Numbered from the stretch's first letter, positions 1-8,816 are shown. The stretch: 64,000 nt of DNA from JAHBVL01 sp964461025 (GCA_964461025.1 CAYWSE010000005.1:1-64000); one strand, 5' to 3'. Program-made: numbers and translations. The notes: generated from the sequence alone by a model not told the origin.

Positions 1-2102
1 TCAAGGGTTTCCTCGGTCTCGGTGGCGCCGCTGCTACAGGCTCAATCGCTGGGGATCGGGCAGACGCCCGCACGCTAAACACCCGTCCAACGATTCCGCC
101 ACCACCTCCTCCTGCTCCGCCGACCACCACCTCGACCACACCCGCTCCCTGTCCAGGTCAGCAGCTGTGTCCGAACAGCACTCTTTGCTGTCCGACCGGC
201 ACCTGCGCCCGTTCCGGCAATCAGGCCATCTGCTGCGCCTCCGCCGACCGAGTCTGCGGCATGGAATGCTGCACCGAACCAACCCAGTGCTGCGATCGGG
301 AGTGCTGTGGCGCGGGCCACACCTGCCTGACCCAGGTCTTCGCTGAGGGTCCCAACGTTCAGGAAGAGGTCTGCTGCCCGACCGGTCAGACCTGCGACAA
401 CCAGTGCTGCAGCGGAGCCTGCTACGACCCCGGCGCTGTCACCTTCCCATCCGTGCCGGCCGGATCGCTGAATCCTGACCTTGCCTGTTGTCCTGCCAGC
501 GGAACGGTCTGCGTTGGTGACGCCGGTTCGCTCTGTTGCGCCGGCAACACGCCACAGTGCTGTATCCGAGGCGGCGTGGCCATCTGTATTGCCGCCGATG
601 CCTGCTGCGATGATGGCGACTGCAGTTTCGGCGACTGCAGCATCTGCGATCCGGTCAGCAATCGATGTGTCGACTCCACGCCGATCTGCGCAAACGAGGT
701 CGGCCCCTGCTCCGTCTGCCGGGATGGTTTCTGTATTGACGAGCAGGCGCTCTGTCCCGGATGTGCGGTCTGTGATGCCGGCCAGTGCGTGGCCGATGAC
801 GACCAGTGCGGTCCCTGTGAGGACTGTGTCCTCTCCGGGCTCGCCGGCGTCTGTGAATTCAACTGTCCGTCCGATCTCTCACAGTGCTGCGTCAATGCCT
901 CTGGCGGCGGGTACTGCATTGGCGATGGCGCCACCTGCTGCATCGTCGCTGGCGATTGCCCGGAGAGTGTCTGCCAGGCGGAAGGCACACGCTGGGATCA
1001 CTACGACTGTGAATTCGGCATCTGCGTGTTGCATCAAACGACCTGCAGCGATGGCAATGCGTGCACCGCTGACACCTGCAATGACGCCACGGGATGCTCG
1101 ACTATCAATCTCGTTGCCAATACCGGATGCGGCATGTGCCGGGTCTGCGATGGTCAGGGCAGCTGCGAACCCGTTGTGGCTGGCCAGGATCCGAACGGCG
1201 ACTGCGGCGTCTGCCAGGTCTGCGATGGAGCAGGCGGTTGCCTCGCCCGGGCCGATGGCCCTGCTCCGGCACCGGCAGCGGGCTGGTGTTGTGGCGGCAC
1301 GCACGACGCTGCCGGTACGTGCCGTACAAGCAATGATTGCCAGGACGGCGGGACCTGTTTACCCAATACATGCAACCTGCAAACCCATACCTGCTCAGGT
1401 CCGGTCGACACCTGCGCGCCGGGCTACAGGTGCGACGGGGATGCGTGCGTCTGCGATCCGCAGACCTGCAATGGCCTCTGCTGCATGGTCGAGGGAGTCT
1501 CCACCTGCGTCACTGGCGCCGCGTGCTGTCCCAGCGAAAATCCAGCCAACTCCTGTCCGCCCTGCGCAAACGAGTGCAAGCAGCTGCAATGCCTCGGCTA
1601 TGCCTGCAACTGTGACACGAACATCGGCGACGGCACCGACTTCCCCTGCGACGATGTCGCCAACGGTTTCTGCTGTGCAGGTGTCTGCACTCCATTCGGG
1701 ACTGACCAGAACTGCACTTTCTGCGGTCAAGCCTGCGCTGATCCGGCCAACGGCACGAGTACCTGTGGCGAAGGCGGTTGCGAGATCACGTGTGATGAGG
1801 GCTACGTCAAAGACGGCGATCAGTGCATCGAATCCTGCCAGGCAGCTGGCGGAACATGGGTGAATGGCCGGTGCGCGAGAGATTGCACTGGCGGTGGTGT
1901 CCCATGCGCTGACCTCTGCGGCGGGTGGGGAGCGTGCATCACGTTCAATCCAGTACCACCCGAAACGACTTCAAAGAGTTACTGCGCAGATACTGAATGG
2001 TACTGGGGAGACTGCGAGGGACTCACCCACGGCGAATGCGAAGGCAGTGATCTCTGTAGTGCAGCCGGCGGCTGTTATCCGGTTTGCCAGGTGCCGCACT
2101 GA
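1..2102 (+). CDS. Cysteine-rich exported protein, 5' partial
   Basis: The frame is open from the window edge (first full codon at 3), so the true start lies upstream. The first visible residues, KGFLGLGGAAATGSIAGD, look like the hydrophobic end of a Tat signal; the twin arginines would be outside the window. A proline/threonine linker follows, then about 600 residues dense in cysteine, often as CC pairs (CCPTG, QCCSG, NQCC) and as repeated units of the form C-x-V-C-D-G-x-G-x-C near residues 375-410 of the visible part. An extracellular, disulfide-rich surface or secreted protein is inferred. No catalytic motif was recognised, so the function is unknown. Confidence 0.85.
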   Translation, partial: KGFLGLGGAAATGSIAGDRADARTLNTRPTIPPPPPPAPPTTTSTTPAPCPGQQLCPNSTLCCPTGTCARSGNQAICCASADRVCGMECCTEPTQCCDRECCGAGHTCLTQVFAEGPNVQEEVCCPTGQTCDNQCCSGACYDPGAVTFPSVPAGSLNPDLACCPASGTVCVGDAGSLCCAGNTPQCCIRGGVAICIAADACCDDGDCSFGDCSICDPVSNRCVDSTPICANEVGPCSVCRDGFCIDEQALCPGCAVCDAGQCVADDDQCGPCEDCVLSGLAGVCEFNCPSDLSQCCVNASGGGYCIGDGATCCIVAGDCPESVCQAEGTRWDHYDCEFGICVLHQTTCSDGNACTADTCNDATGCSTINLVANTGCGMCRVCDGQGSCEPVVAGQDPNGDCGVCQVCDGAGGCLARADGPAPAPAAGWCCGGTHDAAGTCRTSNDCQDGGTCLPNTCNLQTHTCSGPVDTCAPGYRCDGDACVCDPQTCNGLCCMVEGVSTCVTGAACCPSENPANSCPPCANECKQLQCLGYACNCDTNIGDGTDFPCDDVANGFCCAGVCTPFGTDQNCTFCGQACADPANGTSTCGEGGCEITCDEGYVKDGDQCIESCQAAGGTWVNGRCARDCTGGGVPCADLCGGWGACITFNPVPPETTSKSYCADTEWYWGDCEGLTHGECEGSDLCSAAGGCYPVCQVPH

Positions 2103-2110
2103 CGCGGATC

Positions 2111-2204
2111 GTCCGGAGTCCGGAGACCGAAGTCCCGAGATAGGTCCTACTGGGTTCGCTCCCCCGCCTGACTTCGGACTCCGGACCTCGGACTCCGGAC
2201 CCGG
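2111..2204. repeat. Degenerate heptamer array (GTCCGGA / GACTCCG type)
   Basis: Two blocks with 7-bp spacing: 2111-2145 (GTCCGGA twice, GACCGAA, GTCCCGA, GATAGGT) and 2170-2204 (GACTTCG, GACTCCG, GACCTCG, GACTCCG, GACCCGG). It fills most of the gap between the Cys-rich gene and the CBS gene. No gene lies here. Confidence 0.75.
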
Positions 2205-2280
2205 GCCCCATTTCCCCCTACAATGTCTCCAGTATCACCCGCGGTTCATACCGCGCCGCCTTCCAGAAACGGGACAGACC

Positions 2281-2784
2281 ATGTCGAGCACGGAACAGAA
2301 CGACGCCGCGGTCACGATCCGCGAGATTATGACGACCGATATCATCACCACCAGCCCGGAAGCGACCGTGGACACCATTGCCGAGGAGCTGCGCTCGCGT
2401 GGATATGGTGGCCTGCCGGTGGTCGACGAAAACGGCTACCTGATCGGCATGGTCAGTGAGTACGACATCATCAGCAAACGCGGCAAAACGGTGCGCGACA
2501 TCATGAGCCGCGGCGTGATCAGCGTCGGCGACGAAGCGAGCGCCGAACAGGTGACCACGCTTATGGGGTTACACGGCATCCGCCGGGTGCCGATCGTCCG
2601 CGAGGGCAAGCTCGTCGGGCTGGTGACGCGATCCGATCTGCTGCGTCTCTACAGCCTCGTCCGCTGGACCTGCCAGACCTGCGGCGACTTCGAGCGCGGT
2701 CTTTCCAAACCGGACAAGTGCACCCGCTGCGGTAGCACGGAGTTCGCGCTCGATACGGAGCGAAGGACGGGAGAGGGGTTTTAG
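2281..2784 (+). CDS. CBS-domain pair protein with C-terminal zinc ribbon
   Basis: A 167-residue protein starting at ATG 2281 (MSSTEQNDAA). A longer upstream open frame exists but runs into repeat sequence. Two CBS motifs are visible: VTIREIMTTDIITTSP followed by GYGGLPVVDENGYLIG, and VRDIMSRGVISVG followed by GIRRVPIVREGKLVG. CBS pairs usually bind adenosine nucleotides and act as energy sensors. The last 35 residues hold C-x2-C and C-x2-C (CQTCGDF, CTRCGS), a rubredoxin-like zinc ribbon. It is probably a stand-alone cytoplasmic regulator; the partner is unknown. Confidence 0.88.
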   Translation: MSSTEQNDAAVTIREIMTTDIITTSPEATVDTIAEELRSRGYGGLPVVDENGYLIGMVSEYDIISKRGKTVRDIMSRGVISVGDEASAEQVTTLMGLHGIRRVPIVREGKLVGLVTRSDLLRLYSLVRWTCQTCGDFERGLSKPDKCTRCGSTEFALDTERRTGEGF

Positions 2785-2799
2785 GCGCTGGGCACTGGG

Positions 2800-2834
2800 C
2801 AATAGGCAATAGGCAATAGGCAATAGGCAATAGG
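2800..2834. repeat. Heptamer tandem array, CAATAGG x5
   Basis: Five perfect CAATAGG units, preceded by the related CTGGGCACTGGG and followed by a broken CAAAGG. It starts 15 bp after the CBS stop codon and lies next to the assembly gap. Confidence 0.9.
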
Positions 2835-2849
2835 CAAAGGTAAATGATC

Positions 2850-2859
2850 NNNNNNNNNN
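2850..2859. other. Assembly gap (10 N)
   Basis: Ten consecutive undetermined bases between a heptamer array and a palindromic repeat. The repeats probably broke the assembly, so the real gap length is unknown. Confidence 0.97.
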
Positions 2860-2861
2860 CC

Positions 2862-2887
2862 CCCCTCTCCCGACCGCGGGAGAGGGG
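2862..2887. repeat. Palindromic element, CCCCTCTCCCG stem
   Basis: Perfect 11-bp stem (2862-2872 with 2877-2887) and a 4-nt ACCG loop, followed by related CCGGGGGTGAGGG and GGGAGAGGGG pieces up to about 2936. The identical 11-bp stem recurs at 20352-20386, so this is a dispersed REP-like element. Confidence 0.75.
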
Positions 2888-2989
2888 CCGGGGGTGAGGG
2901 ACATCCCCGCGGTTGGGAGAGGGGTCTGGGTGAGGGAAACTGCCGGGGTGAGGAATGACTGACCGCCGAGCGCTGATCATGACACCAGC

Positions 2990-4180
2990 ATGCTGATTGT
3001 TGGTCTCATTTCGGGAACATCCGCAGATGGGGTGGACGCCGCTTTGTGCGAAATTACCGGCGCGCCGCCGCATCTTGAGGCCAGGTTGATTGCCGGGCAG
3101 ACCTATCCCTACGAAGACGCACTCAAGCAGCGAGTCCTCGCCAGCTATGACCCTGAGCTGAGCCGCATCGACGATCTCTGCCGGCTCAACGCCGATCTCG
3201 GCGAGGCGTTCGCGGCGGCGACGCTGCGAATTCTCGTGGAAGCGGATGTCGAACCCGGCGACGTCGATTTGGTCGTTTCCCACGGGCAGACACTCTGGCA
3301 CGAGGTGCTTCCCGACGGCAGCGTCCACTCGACGATCCAGCTCGGCGAAGGTGCGGTGATCGCCGAACGGACCGGCATCACGACCATCAATGATCTGCGG
3401 ATGCGCGATATCGCCGCCGGTGGGCAAGGCGCTCCGCTGGCGGGGTATGTCGATTGGCTCCTGCAGAGGCATCCCACCAAAATGCGCGCCGTCCAGAACA
3501 TCGGCGGCATCGGCAACGTCACCTTTCTGCCTCCCCTCTCCGATGACGAGGCGGAACCTCTCGCCTTCGACACCGGTCCGGGCAACTCGCTGATCGACGA
3601 CATCATGCGTCTGTCCACCGATGGCGAGCAGCACTTCGACCGGGATGGCGAGGCGGCGGCACGAGGGACGGTCGATTGGGCGTGGCTCGATGCACTCACC
3701 GTTCACCCCTACTTCGAGCGCAAACCGCCGAAAACCACCGGGCGCGAGTTGTTCGGCAGCGTGATGGCGGAAGAGGTGCTGCGCCGGGGTCGCGAACGCG
3801 GATTGAGCACCGACGACATCGTGGCGACCGTTACCGCGCTGACCGCGGAGAGCATCGCCGATGCCTACCGGCGTTTCGCACCCAGACCGGTCGAAGAGGT
3901 CATTCTGGGCGGCGGTGGACGGCACAACGCGACGCTGGTGGCGTTGTTGCGGGAGATGCTCGCTCCGGCGACAGTCATGACCCAGGAGGATCTCGGTCAG
4001 AACAGCGACTACAAGGAAGCGCTCCTCTGCGCGGTGGTCGGCTACGAAACCTGGCACGCCCGGCAGGGCGCCCACACCTCGATCACCGGCGCCCGGCGCA
4101 ATGTCGTGCTGGGACAGATCACCCCAGGCGACAACTACGTGTCATTGATCCAGAAAACCTGGTGTGTGCCAACGAAATGA
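2990..4180 (+). CDS. anmK: Anhydro-N-acetylmuramic acid kinase
   Basis: A 396-residue cytoplasmic enzyme expected to phosphorylate and open 1,6-anhydro-MurNAc to MurNAc-6-phosphate during peptidoglycan recycling. The family N-terminus LISGTSADGVDAAL (ATP site) is present, as are VVSHGQT, the central QNIGGIGNVTFLP and FDTGPGNSLIDD, and the late VILGGGGRHN. Length is close to the usual 370-390. The start is ATG 2990, which puts the motif at residues 5-18; an ATG at 2979 is out of frame. The stop overlaps the next gene's start (ATGA), so translational coupling is likely, and an ABC transporter follows. Confidence 0.95.
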   Translation: MLIVGLISGTSADGVDAALCEITGAPPHLEARLIAGQTYPYEDALKQRVLASYDPELSRIDDLCRLNADLGEAFAAATLRILVEADVEPGDVDLVVSHGQTLWHEVLPDGSVHSTIQLGEGAVIAERTGITTINDLRMRDIAAGGQGAPLAGYVDWLLQRHPTKMRAVQNIGGIGNVTFLPPLSDDEAEPLAFDTGPGNSLIDDIMRLSTDGEQHFDRDGEAAARGTVDWAWLDALTVHPYFERKPPKTTGRELFGSVMAEEVLRRGRERGLSTDDIVATVTALTAESIADAYRRFAPRPVEEVILGGGGRHNATLVALLREMLAPATVMTQEDLGQNSDYKEALLCAVVGYETWHARQGAHTSITGARRNVVLGQITPGDNYVSLIQKTWCVPTK

Positions 4181-4653
4181 CCACGATACGGCTGATGACC
4201 AGCGAGGACATCCCGGCGATTGCCGGCTGGATGGTTTCCGACGCTCACTGGCAACAATACGGTATGACCGCAGCTTCGATCAGTCATGATTTGCAGGCCG
4301 GTCTCGATCGCGACGATCTCCTGCTGACCGCCGAGCGCGAGGGACAGCCGGTCGCCTTCGCCTGGGTCATCGCCAATGGCATGTTCGGCGCCGCGCCCTA
4401 TCTGAAGCGCATCGGCGTCGACCCCAACGTTACCGGCCATGCGATCGGCAGCGCGCTGATGGGTGAGGTCGAGCGGCGCGTTGCGACCACAGGCAATCGC
4501 CATCTCTATCTCCTCGTCGGCAGCCGGAATCCACGCGCCGAGCGCTTCTATCAGCGACGCGGCTACGTGCGGCTGGCCACCTTCCCCGATTTTGCCGTGA
4601 TGGGAATCGACGAATTTCTCTATCGCAAGGATTTGGACGCTCTGTCATACTGA
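4177..4653 (+). CDS. GNAT-family N-acetyltransferase
   Basis: A 158-residue protein beginning at the ATG that overlaps the anmK stop; the open frame upstream lies inside anmK and is a shadow. The GNAT fold shows as LKRIGVDPNVTGHAIGSALMGEVERR (strand 4 and the acetyl-CoA loop, here NVTGHAIGSAL) and the end motif NPRAERFYQRRGYVR. The substrate is unknown. Coupling to anmK suggests an amino-sugar or muropeptide target, which is inference. Confidence 0.88.
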   Translation: MTTIRLMTSEDIPAIAGWMVSDAHWQQYGMTAASISHDLQAGLDRDDLLLTAEREGQPVAFAWVIANGMFGAAPYLKRIGVDPNVTGHAIGSALMGEVERRVATTGNRHLYLLVGSRNPRAERFYQRRGYVRLATFPDFAVMGIDEFLYRKDLDALSY

Positions 4654-4757
4654 TTTCATATCCAGAACCGCGCGAAAGGTGGAATCGAAAAACGCGCTCC
4701 AGCGCATCAAGATTCACCAGATTCGGCGGCAACGATCATGAGGAGGATGGAAAGGCA

Positions 4758-6320
4758 ATGAGACGTTCCCGATTCGGCATGCTCCTGGCCGCACTGCTCC
4801 TGCTGGCAGGACTGGCCCAGGTGCTCCCTGTCTCCGCACAGGAGGGCAGCAACACCCTGATCATGGCGCGCGCTGTCGACGCCACCGGTCTCGATCCTCA
4901 CACGCAGACGGCGTTTGCCTCGCTGCGGCTGACCGAGCTGATCTACGAACCACTGATGCAGGTCGACGAAAACCTGGAGGTCGTCCCCGCGCTCGCTGAA
5001 AGCTGGGAATTCTCCGACGATGGCATGGCGCTGACCTTTCATCTGCGCCAGGGCGTGACGTTCCACGATGACTCCGATTTCACGTCTGCGGACGTTGTCG
5101 CCTCCTTCGACCGCATCCTCAATGAGGAAACCGGCTCGGCGACGCGCACGAATCTGCTGAGCATCACGTCGATCGATGCGCCCGACGACTTCACCGTCGT
5201 GCTGAACCTGTCGCTGCCCGACGTTCCCCTGCTGAGCGCTCTGGCCAGCGCCAATGCGGCGATTCTCTCCTCGGATGTCATCGAGAGCGGCGACCCGACG
5301 ACCGATGCGATTGGTACCGGTCCCTTCAAGCTCGATTCATGGACCCCGGAAGAGACAACTCTCCTCTCCGCGAATGAGAACTGGTGGGGCGAGGGACCAA
5401 ATGTCGACGGCATCGAGATCCGGATCATTCCGGATGAATCGACGATCTTTGCCGCGCTGCGAGCCGGCGAAATCGACTTCGCCATGCTAAACGATCCGCT
5501 CATCGCCACGCTGCCGACCGACGGCTCAGATGTGACTGTCAACCGTGCGCCGGACATCGCCTATCACGTTTTGCAGCTGCGGGCGATGGACATTCCCGCC
5601 GAGCCGGGCACACCGTCGGCCGTCGACAATCCGCTGGCCGTTCTGGAAGTCCGCCAGGCGATCTCCTGCGCGATCGACCGTCAGGATGTCGTCGATGCCG
5701 CGGCGCTCGGCGAAGGCGTGGTCACCGGTCCGTTGACGATGCCGTCGTTTGCCCTGCCCACCGATCAGCTCTTCTGCTACGAGCAGGATCTCGATCAGGC
5801 GCGTGCGCTGATGGAGCAGGCCGGTTACGAAACAGGCTTCGATCTGACGGTGATTGTGGCCACAGCAGAACCACCAACCGCACTCACCGAAGCTGAAACG
5901 ATTCAGGCTCAGCTTGCTGAAATCAACATCAACATCGAGATCGAGCCGCTCGAACTGAGCGTCTATGTCGATCGCTGGCTGGCCGGTGACTTCGATGCGG
6001 CCATCGCTCTGAACGGCGGCCGCACCGACCCGTACACGATGTACTCCCGCTATTGGCAGTTTGGCGCGCAATTCGGCAATGTCGCCGGATATATCGACGA
6101 GACCCTCGATCAATTGATGAAGAGTGGTCAGATCGAAACCGATCCCGACGCCCGAAAGGCGATTTTCGACCAGTTCCAGACACACCTGGCCGAAACATCA
6201 CCGTGGATCTGGCTCTACTCCGGCTATCTCTACACGGCGCAGACATCGGCCGTGGAAGGATTCGTGCCGAACTCGACTGGCTCGCTCGTCAGCCTCAGCC
6301 AGGTCACCCTGAATCGCTAG
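4758..6320 (+). CDS. ABC transporter substrate-binding protein, peptide/nickel family (SBP_bac_5)
   Basis: A 520-residue extracytoplasmic protein with a Sec signal peptide (RRSRFGM, a leucine-rich core, then PVSAQEG, cleavage near residue 28) and no lipobox cysteine. The mature part has the family pattern: ATGLDPHTQTA, LIYEPLMQVDE, LAESWEFSDDG, FHLRQGVTFHD, GTGPFKLDSW and VRQAISCAIDRQDV. The start is fixed by AGGAGG at 4741-4746. It should bind oligopeptides or similar solutes and deliver them to the two permeases downstream. No ATPase genes follow in the window. Confidence 0.94.
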   Translation: MRRSRFGMLLAALLLLAGLAQVLPVSAQEGSNTLIMARAVDATGLDPHTQTAFASLRLTELIYEPLMQVDENLEVVPALAESWEFSDDGMALTFHLRQGVTFHDDSDFTSADVVASFDRILNEETGSATRTNLLSITSIDAPDDFTVVLNLSLPDVPLLSALASANAAILSSDVIESGDPTTDAIGTGPFKLDSWTPEETTLLSANENWWGEGPNVDGIEIRIIPDESTIFAALRAGEIDFAMLNDPLIATLPTDGSDVTVNRAPDIAYHVLQLRAMDIPAEPGTPSAVDNPLAVLEVRQAISCAIDRQDVVDAAALGEGVVTGPLTMPSFALPTDQLFCYEQDLDQARALMEQAGYETGFDLTVIVATAEPPTALTEAETIQAQLAEININIEIEPLELSVYVDRWLAGDFDAAIALNGGRTDPYTMYSRYWQFGAQFGNVAGYIDETLDQLMKSGQIETDPDARKAIFDQFQTHLAETSPWIWLYSGYLYTAQTSAVEGFVPNSTGSLVSLSQVTLNR

Positions 6321-6342
6321 TCGCCATCGCGACTGATGCATG

Positions 6343-6373
6343 CCGGGGCGGGGCTCAGCTCCGTCCCGGTTTT
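6343..6373 (+). terminator. Hairpin plus T-run between binding protein and permease
   Basis: GC-rich stem (6343-6351 pairing with 6361-6369, one G-U pair) followed by TTTT at 6370-6373. In this position it probably acts as an attenuator, so that the binding protein is made in excess of the permeases. Confidence 0.6.
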
Positions 6374-6390
6374 GCTTTGCGGGAACGATC

Positions 6391-7356
6391 GTGATTCGAT
6401 ACATCATTCAACGGCTGCTGATTGCCATTCCGACCCTGCTTGGCGTTTCTGTGCTGGTCTTCGTGGCTATTCGCGCCGTTCCGGGCGATTCGATCACCGC
6501 CATGCTGGGTACGGAATCGGGTTTGCTCACGCAGACGCAACGAGAGTCACTGGAAGCCTATTTCGGCCTTGACAAATCACCCGTCGCTCAGTATTTCACC
6601 TGGCTCGGCAATGTGGTCCGGGGTGATCTCGGCTATTCGGTCCGGCTCGGTCAACCAGTACTCGATCTGATTTTGCGCCGCCTCCCGGTGACCTTCGAAC
6701 TCGCGTTGTTGTCAGTGATCATCGCCCTCGCGATCGGCGTACCTCTGGGCATCAGCTCGGCGATCTACCGAAACACCGCGGTCGATCTCGGGGGGCGCCT
6801 CTTCGCGCTGATCGGTCTCGCGGCGCCGAATTTTCTCGTCGCCACACTGACGATCTTCGTACTGTCGAAGTATTTCAACATCCTGCCGAACGCCGGGAAG
6901 TTCACTCGGTTGGTCGACGATCCGGTTGAGAATCTGAAGCAGATGATCCTGCCTGCCGCCACACTCGGTTTCGCGTTCTCGGCCTCGGTGATGCGAACGA
7001 CCCGTTCGGCGATGCTCGAGGTGCTTGGACAAGACTATGTCCGCACCGCACGCAGCAAGGGACTTCGTGAGAAGGTGGTGATCGGGCGTCATGCGCTGCG
7101 CAATGCGCTGATCCCGGTCGTCACGCTGACGGGCATCGAGGTGAGCTACCTGCTCGGCGGCACTGTGATCATCGAGCAAATCTTCGCGCTGCCTGGATTG
7201 GGTCGCCTGACGCTCAATGCCATCGCCCAGCGTGACTATGCATTGATTCAGGGGGTGACGCTCTTCATCGCCTGTATGGTGGTTGTCGTGAACATCGTTG
7301 TCGATCTTGGTTATGCAGCACTCGATCCGCGCATCTCCTACGCTGAATCGAACTGA
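6391..7356 (+). CDS. ABC transporter permease, DppB type
   Basis: A 321-residue membrane protein. An ATG at 6340 is in frame but lies inside the hairpin; GTG 6391 gives the usual N-terminus MIRYIIQRLLIAIPTLLGVS. It has about six transmembrane segments, and the cytoplasmic EAA-type loop reads YVRTARSKGLREKVVIGRHA, followed by ALRNALIPV. It forms the channel with the next gene, and the two overlap by 44 bp. Confidence 0.93.
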   Translation: MIRYIIQRLLIAIPTLLGVSVLVFVAIRAVPGDSITAMLGTESGLLTQTQRESLEAYFGLDKSPVAQYFTWLGNVVRGDLGYSVRLGQPVLDLILRRLPVTFELALLSVIIALAIGVPLGISSAIYRNTAVDLGGRLFALIGLAAPNFLVATLTIFVLSKYFNILPNAGKFTRLVDDPVENLKQMILPAATLGFAFSASVMRTTRSAMLEVLGQDYVRTARSKGLREKVVIGRHALRNALIPVVTLTGIEVSYLLGGTVIIEQIFALPGLGRLTLNAIAQRDYALIQGVTLFIACMVVVVNIVVDLGYAALDPRISYAESN

Positions 7357-8218
7357 CCTCGACCCCGTTGTCAGGGCACGTCCGCGCTTCCAGCTGCTGC
7401 GGCAGCTGCTGGCCAGCCCGAGCGGCGTCATCGGCCTGGTGATTGTCAGCCTTTATGTGCTCGTCGCCATCGCCGGCGCGACCGGTCTGACGCCGTACGA
7501 TCCGCTCGCACAGCACCGCGTCGACCGTCTGCAGAGCCCGAACCGCGATTACTGGATGGGCACCGACCTCCTCGGTCGCGATCTTTTTTCGCGGGTCATC
7601 AAGGGGGGTACCAACTCGCTGATCGTGGTGCTGGCCAGCGTTTCGCTCGCCACTGCGTTCGGCACCACGATCGGCGTTGTCTCCGCCTGGTCGGGCGGGC
7701 TTGTCGATAATGTCTCGATGCGCGTGATGGACGTTTTCTTCGCTTTTCCGGCCATTTTGCTGGCGCTGCTCGTGGTGACGATCCTCGGCTCCGGCATCCG
7801 CAACACGATCGTGGCCATCGCGATTGTCTACACGCCGATCTTCGCGCGCGTGGCGCGCGGGCCGGTTCTGTCGCTCAAGGAGAGCGATTTCGTGGAAGCG
7901 GCGACGGCGCTCGGATCGCCCTCCTGGCGAATACTCCTGCGTCATGTGCTGCCGAACACGGTTGCGCCGACGATCGTGCAGATCAGTCTGGCTCTTTCCT
8001 GGGCTCTGCTTACCGAAGCCGGTCTCAGTTTTCTCGGACTCGGCACGCCGCCTCCCGAGCCTTCCTGGGGACAGATGCTGGCCGACAGCACCGGCATCGC
8101 CGAAGTCGCCTGGTGGCTGCTGATCTTTCCCGGTCTTGCGATCATGATCAGCGTGCTTGGGTTCAACCTCCTCGGCGACAGTCTTCGCGACGCGCTCGAT
8201 CCACGGCTGAGACGGTAG
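7313..8218 (+). CDS. ABC transporter permease, DppC type
   Basis: A 301-residue membrane protein taken from ATG 7313; TTG 7298 and CTG 7343 are also in frame. The soluble N-terminus precedes GVIGLVIVSLYVLVAI. Landmarks are HRLVDRLQSP-like HRVDRLQSPNRDYWMGTDL, GRDLFSRVIKG, the EAA loop SDFVEAATALGSPSWRILLR, and the end SVLGFNLLGDSLRDALDPRL. Partner of the DppB-type permease. The ATP-hydrolysing subunits must be encoded elsewhere. Confidence 0.92.
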   Translation: MQHSIRASPTLNRTDLDPVVRARPRFQLLRQLLASPSGVIGLVIVSLYVLVAIAGATGLTPYDPLAQHRVDRLQSPNRDYWMGTDLLGRDLFSRVIKGGTNSLIVVLASVSLATAFGTTIGVVSAWSGGLVDNVSMRVMDVFFAFPAILLALLVVTILGSGIRNTIVAIAIVYTPIFARVARGPVLSLKESDFVEAATALGSPSWRILLRHVLPNTVAPTIVQISLALSWALLTEAGLSFLGLGTPPPEPSWGQMLADSTGIAEVAWWLLIFPGLAIMISVLGFNLLGDSLRDALDPRLRR

Positions 8219-8251
8219 TCCGGGGTCCGACGTCCAAAGTCCAAGATCCGC
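8217..8251. repeat. Degenerate heptamer array (AGTCCGG type)
   Basis: Five units at 7-bp spacing right after the permease stop: AGTCCGG, GGTCCGA, CGTCCAA, AGTCCAA, GATCCGC. Related in consensus to the array at 2111-2204. Confidence 0.6.
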
Positions 8252-8255
8252 ATTC

Positions 8256-8286
8256 GTAGGGCATCGACACGGAGGTCGATGCCTAC
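8256..8286. repeat. Palindromic GTAGG...CTAC element
   Basis: GTAGGGCATCGAC and GTCGATGCCTAC pair over 12 bp (one bulged G) around a 6-nt loop. A further GTCGATGCCTACGG lies at about 8311. The same GTAGG...CTAC ends occur in the elements at 24014-24155 and 56582. Confidence 0.6.
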
Positions 8287-8351
8287 GGTCCGAGCTCAAG
8301 GCAGGCTCAGGTCGATGCCTACGGCGTTGTGCAAGGCTCCTCGCCGCCCTT

Positions 8352-8391
8352 CTGCCTTTCCGCCTATCCGCCTATCCGCCTTTCCGCCTCG
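8352..8391. repeat. 8-bp tandem array, CCGCCTAT type
   Basis: Five units of 8 bp: CTGCCTTT, CCGCCTAT twice, CCGCCTTT, CCGCCTCG. It ends about 45 bp before the next start codon. Unlike the other arrays, its period is 8. Confidence 0.7.
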
Positions 8392-8438
8392 CCATGGCAT
8401 GAACCTTGCGCTTCCGGTTTCAAAGGAGGAGTACGGTT

Positions 8439-8768
8439 ATGAGCACCTCGGAATGGACCCCGGAAACCGAGAACGATTACCAACGACTCAAGGGGATGCA
8501 GGTCGTCACGCGGGACGGTCAGCGGCTCGGGCGCATTTCCGACATTATCCACCCGAACCACGATGCGACCGGCGGATCGGGAGGGCATTTCTTTCTTTTC
8601 CAGCCAGCCAACCGCAAGGAGTGGTTCGGTGGTCTGGACGACGCCTATCTGCCCGAATCGGCGCTGAGCGGCGTCTCAGAACAGGGAGTGCTGATCGACA
8701 TGTCGGAGTACGAAATCCGGCAGCGACGATGGGACCTGCCAACGACCGATGGCTATCACCAAAGCTGA
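8439..8768 (+). CDS. PRC-barrel-like small protein
   Basis: A 109-residue cytoplasmic protein starting at ATG 8439, which has AAAGGAGG about 10 nt upstream; an upstream in-frame codon at 8406 lacks a ribosome site. The stretch LKGMQVVTRDGQRLGRISDI resembles the first strands of PRC-barrel/DUF2171 proteins (a domain that keeps a residue in a small beta barrel). FLFQPANRKEWFGGLDDAYL and a second strand pair follow. Such proteins often bind RNA or membranes or respond to stress; no role can be assigned here. A 21-residue membrane peptide follows at 48 bp. Confidence 0.75.
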   Translation: MSTSEWTPETENDYQRLKGMQVVTRDGQRLGRISDIIHPNHDATGGSGGHFFLFQPANRKEWFGGLDDAYLPESALSGVSEQGVLIDMSEYEIRQRRWDLPTTDGYHQS

Positions 8769-8816
8769 TCCCTCATCCAATTCGTTCAGATCAATTCGGT
8801 TTCTCAAGGAGTTCGT

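Noticed and set aside
481..1863. Long plus-strand open frame (460 residues)
   Set aside because: It overlaps the Cys-rich gene in another frame and is a mix of A, P, S and R typical of high-GC shadow frames. The Cys-rich frame has clear repeat structure.
2561..4075. Minus-strand open frame of 504 residues
   Set aside because: Antisense to anmK, which has full family motifs, and it runs through the N gap and repeats.
7265..8299. Minus-strand open frame of 344 residues
   Set aside because: Antisense shadow of the DppC-type permease; rich in H, R, Q and D with no motif.
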